Origin: Fagopyrum homotropicum | Lineage: Eukaryota > Streptophyta > Magnoliopsida > Caryophyllales > Polygonaceae | Length of the DNA: 64,000 bases | NCBI GenBank assembly: GCA_033239125.1 | Contig: BSWB01000002.1 | Coordinates: forward strand, 5,799,001 to 5,863,000 | Reading direction: 5' to 3' | Part shown: piece by piece, positions 43,047 through 54,020 of the stretch | How the letters are laid out: each line of letters starts with the position of its first letter | Position numbering within the stretch: position 1 is the stretch's first letter | Made by a program: the position numbers and the translations under genes | The notes under the pieces: model-generated | The model's input: only the letters and a program-made list of their open reading frames with translations | What the model was told of the DNA's origin: nothing | Database searches by the model: none

Positions 43047-44200
43047 TTTAGTATTAGAAATCAAAACGGAGGATTCCAACAAAGACATAATCAACACTTA
43101 AAATCACATTAATTTTACACAGATATTCACATATTAAATACACCTGGTTTTACACTTTTACTTAAAGAGTATACCAAAAAAGGAAAATATTGATATACTA
43201 TAAGGCTGGAATCATATGCATTTATTCTTTCTTGTATAAGAAATAAAATTTCTTACGTACTATTAAGGAAGTTCTAAAAAAATTCTGAAATTTTAAATTA
43301 TATTAAATACCTATAAATTTCATATTATTATAAATAGTTAGGGCTCGTTTGGTATGATGGTAGAAATTAGGTTGAAACAAAAAATCCGAATAAAATAAGG
43401 AATTGGAATAAGTCATTCATGATACTTGGTTTGGTATGATGTTGGAATAAAAGATTTTTTACACATGTTTTTATATGAGTAATGAACGAGAAATCGTATC
43501 ATATTTGATGATATATGTGTGAATGTTTATAATGTAACTATATGCTATTTTATAAACTAGTTTTAAGAAAAATGAAGAATAACTATAACTTAAAGAATAA
43601 ATACTAAAAACCGGCAACCCAAATAAATAGGTATATAACTTATTCTATCAAATATATTATTTCTAATTGAACCAGTTATATTGTTTTCGAGCATTTCATG
43701 TCTACATTACATCTTGATGAATATTCGTATTATAGTTAATAATTAAAAAATGACAATACCATGTTTTTCTACAAAATAATCATATAACTCAAATTAATTG
43801 ATGGAGAAAAAAAAATAAAAAATTATTTTTATTTTTAAAATTAAATAGGAAAAAATATATAATGAAAGTATATAAGCATATTTTCAATTTAAAATTGAGA
43901 TGAGTTTATATTGAAATGGATAATACTCACCTTTAATTTATGAATTTAACGAGCCTTTAATGTTTTTCCTTATACTATCCAAATAAAATGATTCCAAGCT
44001 TTACCATACACGATGTATTGGTATGACTCAGTATTATATTTTTCCTTATACTATCCAAATTAAGAAAATTTACGATATAAAATTAAATAATTCAAAATAA
44101 AGAAATGGGCTTAAACTTACCTTTCTACTAATTATAATGGACATCTAGCCGGCTCTATCTTCACACCATCAAATTGTGTAGCCCGTTTTTAGGACGTTTC
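43047..44200. other. AT-rich spacer, possible MITE
   Basis: A start GGCTCGTTTGGTATGATG near 43344 resembles the CCCGTTTGG-type MITE ends but no matching right end or TSD was found. No gene recognised. Confidence 0.3.
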
Positions 44201-44400
44201 ATCCGGCCTGGACCAGACCGGACCGGAAGTTTGCTAGTGAACTGGACCTAGACCGGATATTTAGGGCCGGTTAGGATCATTTGGGTCAAAATTCTTTATA
44301 TTATTTTAGGCTTTTGGTCCAAAATTGGGGCCATTAAAAATTTGATTAACCAGTCCGGTCCAACAACAGTTTTCTGGTCCAAAATTAGGCCCATTAACTA
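44201..44400. mobile_element. GC-rich GGTCC-repeat fragment (hAT-like)
   Basis: Repeated GGACC / GGTCC and ACCGG motifs in both orientations, similar in style to 29007-29408. No termini resolved. Confidence 0.3.
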
Positions 44401-47314
44401 TGATATGCATTTTTCACCATCAACATTCACTTGGTTTAGTAATAAATGGTGTACGACCAATACTCAGTTGATCTAGTAGGATGTGGTGGTAGACTCCTTA
44501 AGTGATTAGTTTGGAGATTCGAATTCGAATCCTCCCGACAACATGTATGAAAAACTGATATTGGGAGGGTATCTCAGAAATGGGCCACGATTTACTACCC
44601 GATCCGGAAGGTTAAAGTTCAACTCAACAACACATGCACAAAACTAGGAATTGATATAAGAAGGTTTTCCAACAAATGAATTTCCTCCTATTAAAAACAA
44701 TACATTGATATAGGCTTTCAAAAATAAGGTGCAAATGGGATGGAAAAACTCAAAAAAAAAAATTTGTGTGAGCTTTATAAAACCAAACAAAAAAAAATCT
44801 CTAACATTACTAGCATTTTACATTATTTTAATTTTTTTTAGTCCATCGTATTCAAGTTTATGTGACTGACATACGGTAACCTTTATTGCTACATTAGTCG
44901 TAATCATGATTGTTAGAATTCCGATTCGCACCCAAAAACTCTTATTAGACAGATATTCAGATTCACTTCGAATCGGTTCACTAAATTTTATTAGATCCCA
45001 CAAAAAATTATTAAAAAAAAACTTGGTCCAATTGAACAAGAACCAATCCTATTTTATTTTTTTTCTTAATCATTAAATAGAAAAAATAAAACAAAAATCT
45101 GAGTTCCAGTCTTCACATGTTGAGATGACCAATCAGAAGAGAGTATTGAATACGGGTGGGATTCGAATGCCCATAACACTAAATGCAGCCCAATGAATTT
45201 CATCCACAAAACTAAAATTTGGCCTAAAGGAGCTTTGTTTGTAGCCACAGAAATCACATGCACAACCCACACTTACCCGTCTCAATCAATTAACTTTGTG
45301 AACCCGGTCCAACGCCCCAAACACGCCTTTATAATATTCTTTTATTTTATAAATAACTTAATTACAATTAAAATATACCAACCTCTTACAAAGTTACATA
45401 TTTTGTATATTTCACCAAATATCATATTGTCTCTGAAGTTATAACAGGGTGAGGTTTATTCCGCTGGTTTTTTTTTACCAAATTAGCTAAGTAAGTCTTT
45501 TTGAGATCTCTCTAGTAGGTTCATGTATAAATATGTTTAGTAAATGTAGCCCTCCTTACTTTTCAAATTCAATTTAATGAAAGTGATAAAAATTGAAGGG
45601 GTACACAAACCTAATAAAAATAGAAAATAAACTATTTGGGCAAATTCTTTTTTTTTTTTATTTTATGTAACGGAAAGATGCTAAATGCACAAGATAAACC
45701 AAGTGTATCAAAATGCCGTAAAAATAAAAGTCGGATATACCATTGTCTGTATTAAAAAAGACATGAGCAAAAGAGACAAATAAAAGAGAATTTGAATCAC
45801 ACATACCGATCAAAGAGAAATGTATTACGAGACATCAATCAAACGGAGCAAAGGAAAGCATAAAGACCGTATCAATCGAAGAAATGAACTAGAAAGCTCT
45901 CAAGAGCCACAAATAAAAACCTCGGATTTAGACTCTCTATTGAATCTTAGATTTCGATCATTTGTCAACGACCCCTCTATACAAAGCAAACCCATCTTTC
46001 TAGACGGATGTGTTTACACTATGGACCCAAATTTACTCGCAAAGAGACACAAACCACACTAAAAATTGAAAGGTGTTCACCTCTCTCGTAAACTATGACA
46101 GTCGATTCATTATTGAACGTTCATCGTGAAATGCAAAATTATTACTACCGGTTCAACCGCCACTTTATACTTGAAGAAGGTGTATGTAATTTCATTATCG
46201 GATATTAAAGTCACAACACAACACACTTTAAGTTAGAAGGAAAATAAGATACAATATTTTTTATCAAATACTATTGAATTTTATATTTTAAGTTTTGATT
46301 AAATTTAATGCTTGAAGGTTCAAAATTTCAAATACATCAATTATGTTTTTAATTACAATTAAAAAAACAATAAATATACAACTTAATACAGACGTGTACG
46401 AATGTGCTTTCGTGCCTACAATTCAATGAATTCAAAGTGAAAAATGAAAATTAGTGATTGTGCACTTACTTACTGCACTCAAATAAAATATACATTAATA
46501 TTGGACTTTATATCCGATATTAGTGCAATTTTAGTAAATAGGTTTATTGAATATAAGGTGTTATAATTTACTATTTTTGTTTTTGATGTGCTATGCCTTT
46601 TTATTATGTTATTCATATTTTTAATTTATACTCCGAACATATAAAATTTGTAAATATTTTATTAGAAAAATATCGGATATGAGAATATCAAGAATCGTAT
46701 CATAGAAGTCAGAAATGTATTAAAAATTGCCGAACAGGTTTACATCAAGACACTCCAATGATGTTGAAGTTGTCTTTGGGAGATCGAGTTGATTATTTTC
46801 GACTCTAAACTGAATATTCGTTTTGTTGAAGAAGTCCAACATATGTTCAGAGAAATCCATCGTGTTGCTAACCGATTGACACATTTTAGAATTTCGAACT
46901 CCAATATAACCTACTCTACCGATGCCGAACTTCGTATTCTCGTACACAAGATGCTCGACTGAGTACGCCTCGAAATTAGCATGTTATAATCGCTTTCTTT
47001 TTTAAAAAAAAACAAAAAAACAAAAAAACTATAGAGTTGTGCAGCCATGTGATCTGCTCATTTGTTATGCTACTTACGTGGTCTGCCTTCTGTCCCTTCA
47101 ATTTCTCTTTCTTTTGTTTTGCGGTCTGAATTTGGTCAACGTGACTTTCTTTACTGCGCTACTTCTTCTTACACAATTCCATTCGTAACTTTTTTTTTTT
47201 TTACCATTGGATGGAGTAATTACATTTACATATCCCTTTCAAAATTAGGGGACGGTAAGCAAAACCAGAAAAACGTATTCTTTAAGAAACATATGGCCCC
47301 TTATCACCCGCTTG
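44401..47314. other. Intergenic region with possible SINE and unassigned frames
   Basis: Near 44455-44560 a GGTGGTAGACTCC block and GATTCGAATTCGAATCC could be pol III boxes of a SINE. The frame at 45820-46062 (80 residues, highly charged) and the ATG-less minus-strand frame ending at 46720 have protein-like composition but match nothing I know. The rest is AT-rich. Confidence 0.3.
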
Positions 47315-47530
47315 CTTGTTTGCTGGTCTGGTACGTTTGCACCAACATTTATTAAAAAGAAACTTGCATGTCCAGTTTCGTCATATCTACCGCGAGACGA
47401 ATATAATTACGGATTTTGTTGCTAGTGTGACCCGTCGGAGGGTGTTAATGTTTTTTTTTTGTTGTATGATGTTAGGGGTCGGGCTATCCTTTTCTTATTA
47501 ATAAAAAACGCGTCTAAATACGCTTTAAAC
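47315..47530 (+). mobile_element. LINE 3'-end relic (RNase H tail)
   Basis: One frame reads FRHIYRETNIITDFVASVTRR, the end of a LINE RNase H domain, followed by a degenerate tail with TTCTTATTAATAAAAAACG, as in the relic at 500-760. It is about 320 bp 5' of the calmodulin-like gene. Confidence 0.5.
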
Positions 47531-47715
47531 CACGGACTTTCCTGTCCACCAAAAAAAAAATTTTGAGAAGAACGAAAAAAAAATTTGATCCTCCTAGAGC
47601 TATATATATACCTGTTTCCAACTAACACTTAACGCGTTGAAACCAGAAAAACGCGTAAACCCTTTTCTACACTCCCAACTGTCAGCGCCTTTTCTTTTCT
47701 TCCCCACCTTCATAA

Positions 47716-47723
47716 TATAAATA
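47716..47723 (+). promoter_or_regulatory. TATA box of the calmodulin-like gene
   Basis: TATAAATA about 125 bp before the ATG, followed by a CT-rich leader (TTTCTCTCTCCACTTTCTCTG). An alternative TATATATATA run is at 47601-47610. Confidence 0.55.
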
Positions 47724-47848
47724 CAAGCCAAGTATTGCTTTCTCTCTCCACTTTCTCTGTTTCCTTCCTTCCAATCCTCCCAAATCTCCGCATTGGGAGG
47801 CACAGAATCTCCGTTTCTCTCGCTCATTCATCCTCCTCACTTTCCACG

Positions 47849-48313
47849 ATGTCGACGATGATACGATCGAAGAGCGCTACCAAGGACATGGAGAAAGTGT
47901 TCAAGAAGTTCGACGCCAACGGCGATGGAAGAATCTCCGCGTCGGAGCTCGAATCGCTGCTTCGAGCACTCGGATCTGAGACATCGCAGGAGGAGGTGAG
48001 TAGAATGATGAACGAGATGGACAAGGATGGGGATGGATTCATCGACTTTAAGGAGTTCGCGGAATTTCATCGCGGATCGGAGGAGATCGTAATCGGTTCT
48101 GGAAACGGAAATGGAAATCGCGAGCTACGAGAGGCGTTTGATATGTATGATAAGGATAAGAACGGCCTTATCTCTGCTCGCGAGCTTCATACTGTGCTTA
48201 AGAGCCTTGGAGAAAAGGTTTCCTTGAAGGATTGCTCGAAGATGATCTGTTCCGTTGATGCTGACGGTGATGGTCATGTGAATTTTGAGGAGTTCAAGAA
48301 GATGATGCGCTGA
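47849..48313 (+). CDS. Calmodulin-like calcium sensor (CML), four EF-hands
   Basis: A 154-residue intronless protein. EF loops are at residues 22-33 (DANGDGRISASE), 58-69 (DKDGDGFIDFKE), 101-112 (DKDKNGLISARE) and 137-148 (DADGDGHVNFEE). All four have Asp at 1 and Glu at 12, so four calcium sites are expected. A glycine/asparagine-rich linker (GSGNGNGN, about 83-90) joins the two EF pairs. There is no plant-calmodulin CaaX or transit peptide. The layout fits the small intronless CMLs related to Arabidopsis CML23-CML27, cytosolic or nuclear calcium decoders; which one cannot be decided by eye. The start is the ATG with family-like MSTMIRSKS; upstream in-frame sequence is the CT-rich leader. 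A TATA box is at 47716. Confidence 0.92.
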   Translation: MSTMIRSKSATKDMEKVFKKFDANGDGRISASELESLLRALGSETSQEEVSRMMNEMDKDGDGFIDFKEFAEFHRGSEEIVIGSGNGNGNRELREAFDMYDKDKNGLISARELHTVLKSLGEKVSLKDCSKMICSVDADGDGHVNFEEFKKMMR

Positions 48314-49779
48314 GAAAACGGAGGTAGGAGATTCCATAAGTTTCAGGAACTGTTGTTTCGTTTATTTTAGTTAGAACGCCATTTCAAATCCGTAATTGAT
48401 GCATTTGGTGTTGTTAGATGCATCCATTGTGTATAAATCTGACAAATATTGTGATCTGCTTGGCGAATCTCTACGAATTTCGCTTGCAGTACTGGCGATT
48501 TCAAACCTCTGTAAGCTGGGGAACAACTAGCCACTACTAACTGGCAAAAAAATGTTGAAAAGTTTCTACTAAGAATATGTTGCTACTGAATATTTTCATG
48601 CATAAATTAAACAAGAAAAGCATCATTGGAAGTTACAAGTAGGTGATGACTGGTGAGTTGAACAAGTATGCTGAACTTTACTGCGAAATTGAATATTGAA
48701 ACTGATCCATTGGAGTATAGTGGTTAAGCTGTAGCTTTGTCATCTCCAAACTGCTACATTATTCAATACCACCATTTTCTTTTCTTTTCCATTTCTTCAG
48801 AGTAGTAATAAAGATAATTCGGAGTATAATAAGATGAGAATGTGAGGTTTGCATTATTCATAAGCCAAATTACAAAGTTTTAATAGTAGGCGATAGTGAT
48901 TTCTATTGCAATGTTTGTCAATTTAATAGACAACTAGACATAGTTTTGACTTTTTGGAAGCAAGAAAAAAAAGGATGAGTTGTTCCTGGGAGAAATTTTG
49001 GGTTGGATTTGAACCACATCCTGCTTTACAAGGTTTCCTCACCCTAAGGGAAGGGGAAGAGTTTGCTTTGCTGGACTTGCAAGAAAGCATTTTAATGTTG
49101 ATCCATGGCGTGTTCGCAAGTTATTTTGCTTTAACGTTACTAGTAATTCAGATTTTTATTTAAATTAATGTATTATATGCATGATTCAAATTACAATATT
49201 AAGGGTTTATAAGAAAATAAAATTTTTAATTAATTGTCGGTGATAAATAGAGTATATATATTGTTTTTATATATAATATAATTCTTTTGTATTTTTAGTT
49301 GTATACTTTTTTGTCTATTATATTATTTATTTATTGTAATATTTTCTTTCTAAGAATATATTATCCTAATATCTATATATCTCAAATTAGACATAATATA
49401 TATCAAATTAGTACATATCAATATCTTTATGGACAATTTTGGTAACTAGGTTTTTTTGAACAACTATAGTAGTAATTAGGCTTTTTAATATTTCAATTAA
49501 GTAAATATACTCCAATCTTTTGTATTTATTCTCAAACTCTACATACTCTTCTCTCAAGGGGTACATTTACTAAACACAAAATTAGAAAAAGCCTTGTAAA
49601 CCAAATTGTTTCTATCCCATCCATCTATCTTTATTAATATCAAAAATAGTAATTTTAAAATAAAAATAGAAATAAAAATAAGGAGGTGATAGATTTAATA
49701 TAAAGATATTACGTGATAAAAATAGAAATAACAAAATTAAGGGTTTATAAAGAAATAATATTTTTACCCCTTGGAGCTA
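48314..49779. other. CML 3' flank and AT-rich spacer
   Basis: Likely 3' UTR to about 48550. A patch near 48980-49110 (GGTTGGATTTGAACCACATC...) is GC-richer and looks TE-derived. A segment around 49440-49590 resembles stretches near 1240 and 45500. No gene. Confidence 0.4.
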
Positions 49780-50788
49780 CAAACGGCATGATACTTTTTT
49801 CTCTTGTGTTCAGCAGTGACCCTCACAGCTTTACCTGAAATGAAACTAGAAAGGCCAGTTGAAGAGAAAGGAGATAAACCTGTGATGTCGACACATGTTT
49901 CTTTGTCGTGAAACCAATCATAGAAAAGGATGTCAATGGGTGGAGCCCCCCACCATCGTCATCAACCATCCCGGCAGAAACCTCCTTCCGGACAGAAACC
50001 CCAATCTTAAGATACTCGTCAAAAAGGGCATCACGAACCATGTTATGCCGGTACTTAATACCAACATGCGCAACACAAGCAAGAGCATGGTCACCCTAAG
50101 CGTCCAAGATGCCCTCTCACATGCAAGGTATTTGGACCCCTCTCTAAACATCTCAATGTCAAGGCGGTACTTAACGACAATCCGAAAGGTGGAAGGGTTC
50201 ATAACTTGACCAAGACCAAAAACCGGGACCGCTTTAAGCCACTACTGAGCCAAAGGTAACCTCAGGTTATGAACTAAGGCCTTCTGCCTAATCGAAAGGT
50301 CAAAGTCCCTCAGAAAACACTTATTCACGATATTGTAATAACATCCAACCAATTTCTTCATTAAATGGGGGGGGGGGTTTGGCGTATCACACTCATGTCC
50401 AAGTCGTAGTCTTTACAGAAATTGACCCAACTAACAACAACCGTGTCAAAAGCAACACCACCACCTGAAACACCAGACAACCTCAAGATCTAATCTTGCA
50501 AGTCACGGGTCTGGGATCTCGATGCAGGGAGGCAAAATGCAACGTATCAGCACAAGAGAGAATGTCAAGCCCTCCGTCACTAATCGGCAAAGTAGAAAGA
50601 CGCCACTGAAGAGGGTCAAATCCAGCCCCTCCAGCGGTAATAATCTGCTCGATCGAACAACACAAGGCGTGATCAAAGACTCTCATAGCCTCGGAAAAAT
50701 AAGGAGGGAGCAGTCCGTATCGCGAAGTAAAGGTGGGACACCTTAGAACAGGCCCAAAGAAGCAATAACTCCCATCGGGGGGGGGGGT
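49780..50788 (-). pseudogene. LINE-like reverse transcriptase relic, 3' half
   Basis: Minus-strand frames read GAGFDPLQWRLSTLPISDGGL followed by the C-terminal region ending near 49790, broken by stops and by homopolymer runs such as the G-tract at 50367. It continues the protein found at 62204-63300; the two halves were separated by the LTR retrotransposon. The family is a plant non-LTR RT-related type with a PGGGIRPI motif. Confidence 0.7.
50784..50788. repeat. Left 5-bp TSD (GGGGT) of the LTR retrotransposon
   Basis: GGGGT directly precedes the left LTR and recurs at 62204-62208 directly after the right LTR. Confidence 0.9.
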
Positions 50789-52535
50789 TGTTCGCTCCAA
50801 ACGGTGTGTGCAAGCTTTAAATTTATAACCCTAGACTTAAGCTTAAAACAAGGATGCGAACCCGCAGTGTACGGGTCAATCGTAGTAAAAGCAAGAAAAT
50901 TCCAGGGGTCGATAACAGGGACTCGGTGAAACAGAGTCAATACGGTGTGCTTATGTCAATACTAACCACAAGAGCAATTAACACAATCAAAGATGAATAA
51001 GAAGTCAATAAAGCAAACATGCAATTCTAGGGATTAAAGCATCTAGTTGTGGTTCCAACTCAAGATCTATAGATAAGCGGACAAAGTTGAGATTTTTGCG
51101 TGGGGAAGGTGTTTCTAAAGTGGAGTAGATCACCGGGTAAGTCTCACTACACACTAATCCTAAACCATAACTCCTATTACCGGGTAAGTCTCAAGGAATC
51201 AAGATAAAGAACTATAACCTCAAACTAACACACCATCTAAGGGAATAGAATCAACCTTTACCGGGTAAGTCTCAGGCTAACTCACAAAGATGGGATGGAA
51301 GCACACTCAAACCCCAATAAAGGATAAGCCTTTATTACCTACACTTATGATCGTCAATACACAAACTAAGGAATTACCGGGTAAGTCTCATCCTAAGCTT
51401 GCTTTGAACCAGGAAAGGTGTAATAAGAATAGGATTTGGCAAACTCTAACACTTAACTCTCAGTTATGGATCAGATAAGTCACCTCGGTCAGCCAGTTTC
51501 CACCCCGGCCGAGGTGTTCATCGACTGAACGAGATGCTTAGGGTTAAGGTTAAAGACTCGAACTTTCAGGATCCTACTGGAATCTAAGATTATTCTATCA
51601 TTGTTTTTCCCACAACCTTCAGCTAATCACCCTAGAATCACACAAGGAAATTAGCCACTCATCATCATTATGAAAGTATTAAATATATGGGAAGAAGGTG
51701 AATATTTGAACAAAGAAGAATTTTAATGAAAAGACTTCAATAACTGAATCAAATATCACAACAAAAGCGTTCCTTGGATAGCAATCCAACAAGAGAAAAC
51801 AACAAGGAAGGGAATTGAAGACAATCTTACAAAACCCTTCAAAAGCTATAAAAGCTATGGACTTCAATCTTCCTTCAACCTTCAAAAAGGTTCTTCAACT
51901 CTCCCAACTTGGAGTAGGCTGCTGCTGCTGTGTAAGCCCTGATCGACGGTATAGCGTGATGTCCAGCTCTAAGCGGATGCCGGAATTATGGGAAATCCGA
52001 CCCTTTTTATAGGAAAATAACCCTCCAAAGATAATAAATCTTAGAAAGATATTCTCCCATAAATATAGGTAAAATATAAGATCTTCTTCCTTCCAGGAGC
52101 CAAGCCCAAAAATATAAGATCACCTTCCAAAGATAAAAGATCTCAGCCAAGAATAAAATATTCTCGCCGCGTCCTAGGTGTTCGCCTCGGTCGAGTCGGC
52201 GTCTCTGGATCACCTCGGTCGAGATGAATCTCTGGTCAACCGAGGTGAGTCATAACTGAATGTGAAATCTCTCAAAACTGGTCCAAAGTGAATCTTTAAT
52301 CCATGGCTATGCTCCCTGGATGTAGCTCCAAATGACTAATGACTCCTTTTGCTCCTCTTTGATGCGAAACGTACCAAATTACCTGCAATTACAACGAAAC
52401 TAGGTGTAGACCTCGATTCTCGCAAAGGTAGATGAAATGGTAGTAAAATCACATAATGTACATACAAACATGCAGATTATGAAAGATAAAACGTCCAAAC
52501 AAACCCCAAAATATAGACTATAATTCATGCTATCA
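50789..52535 (-). repeat. 3' LTR (left copy)
   Basis: 1747 bp, same length as the right LTR with a constant offset of 9668 bp. Contains a TATA-like CTATAAAAAG (minus strand, 52003-52012), four copies of ACCGGGTAAGTCTCA (51132, 51179, 51260, 51376) and copies of the CCTCGGTCGAGG palindrome (about 51480-51535 and 52190-52245). Confidence 0.95.
51132..51390 (+). repeat. Four copies of ACCGGGTAAGTCTCA in the LTR
   Basis: Exact 15-bp copies start at 51132, 51179, 51260 and 51376, and at the same places in the right LTR (60800, 60847, 60928, 61044). Spacing is irregular (47, 81 and 116 bp), so this is not a tandem array. The core GGTAAGT is a strong 5' splice-site match on the strand opposite to the element's genes. 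Confidence 0.85.
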
Positions 52536-53711
52536 AAATACTCCATACTTAGCCCTTGCTTGTCCCCAAGCAAGTTCCGCATATAGAAGACAAGATAGAA
52601 TGGATTATAAGTCAAGAAAATCAATGAAAAAGTCTTTCAAAAACATTTTATGGTGTGCAACTTATCATAGATCACTCTAAGAGAGTACTTCCTGGAAATT
52701 AAAAACTCAATATGCTCAAAACATTTTATAAATATAGGAAAGTTGTTCATCGTTGCATAAAATCATAGAATGCATAATAATTCATAATTATCAAAATTAA
52801 TCATGTATAATCCAGTCTAAACCACTAAGTCAATCAACAAGCTCAAGGTCTCAAGGGCTTCCCAAAAGAAAAGGTCAAGAAACGTGTAGGGTAGGGATGT
52901 ATGTAAGGTAATGTGGTGATAGAATCCGGGAAAAGGATGAACTTCACTTCCACTTTGACTTGCAACATCTTCCACCAATAAGCTTTGCTTATTCCACTTT
53001 TTTTTCTTTTTACTTTACTTTTTGGGATGCATGGACAGAGGTGCACAATAACCGAAGCCTAGGAAATCTGCAATCATCAATTTCTCGAGATGCATCAAAC
53101 CCTTGATGCACATACCATGACCCGTTAGGAATATCGCTCAATCCGACTTTGGCAAGACACAAACACCCGGCTATGTGAATGGTGCTGAGTTACTCATCTT
53201 CATGATTGACTTCCCCAAACCTATTATTACTTTCTAGCACTTTCACTTCCAGCTAACTTCTCAACTTTAACTTCACTTGCTTTCACCACTTCGCTTGCTT
53301 CCAAATTCCCGGATAGGTAAAAGGGAGGCAAAATGTATATGAGGGGCTAAGCATGATCAAGAAGAAGAAGAAGAAGAGAATGAATTGCCTTGGTCTTTCC
53401 AAGAAGAAATTGAGAGAACTTAACCTGCGGTGTCAACCTTCAAATTCAACATAATTTGGATAAAAACAAAGTATTAAACATGCCAAAAATTTCAAACAAA
53501 GCATTTAGCAACTTAAACATATTATAAAACCTTTCAAACACATAAAGAATTTAAAACCAGTCAGTAAACAAGATCTTCACTGAGATCATATCCAGATAAG
53601 TAACACAAAATCGTTTTCGAAAACTCTCAGTTAACCCACCTCGGTCGAGGTGTTCTTGGTTCAACCGAGGTGAAGCACCTCGTTTGGCCAAAACTGACTC
53701 GGTCGAGGTCG

Positions 53712-53745
<34 letters not shown>

Positions 53746-54020
53746 CCAGTTTCGACGTTTTTCTCAATCAAACAACCTGTAGGTATGCATGTAATATCAG
53801 ATAATCATATAAAGGCAATGAAGCATAAATACGAAAATATCCGATAAATAAAATACATCAAAGGTGTCAAATACATCACGTAATCACATAGTCAAATAAC
53901 AAACACCCCATACTTGAGACACACTGTCCAAGTGGGTATAATAAAAGGTCTAATCATGAGAGTACTCACCGGATAAAAGCTGAACTGCATAAAAGAAAAT
54001 AAAGAAAATCCAGCAGCTCC
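52536..54020 (-). other. Non-coding 3' region of the LTR retrotransposon
   Basis: No ORF of note. Just before the 3' LTR, the minus strand reads CTAAGTATGGAGTATTT, a weak polypurine tract. A (GAA)n patch is at about 53361-53376. A block of CCTCGGTCGAGGT palindromes sits at 53636-53710, followed by a long T-run at 53717-53745 (poly-A on the element's strand). Confidence 0.7.

Noticed and set aside
46720..46947. Minus-strand frame with protein-like composition
   Set aside because: No ATG, no recognisable domain, no neighbouring exon; kept only as an unassigned note.
47735..47848. N-terminal extension of the calmodulin-like protein, possible transit peptide
   Set aside because: It has no ATG at its start (TTG) and is a CT-rich leader; family homology begins at the ATG at 47849.
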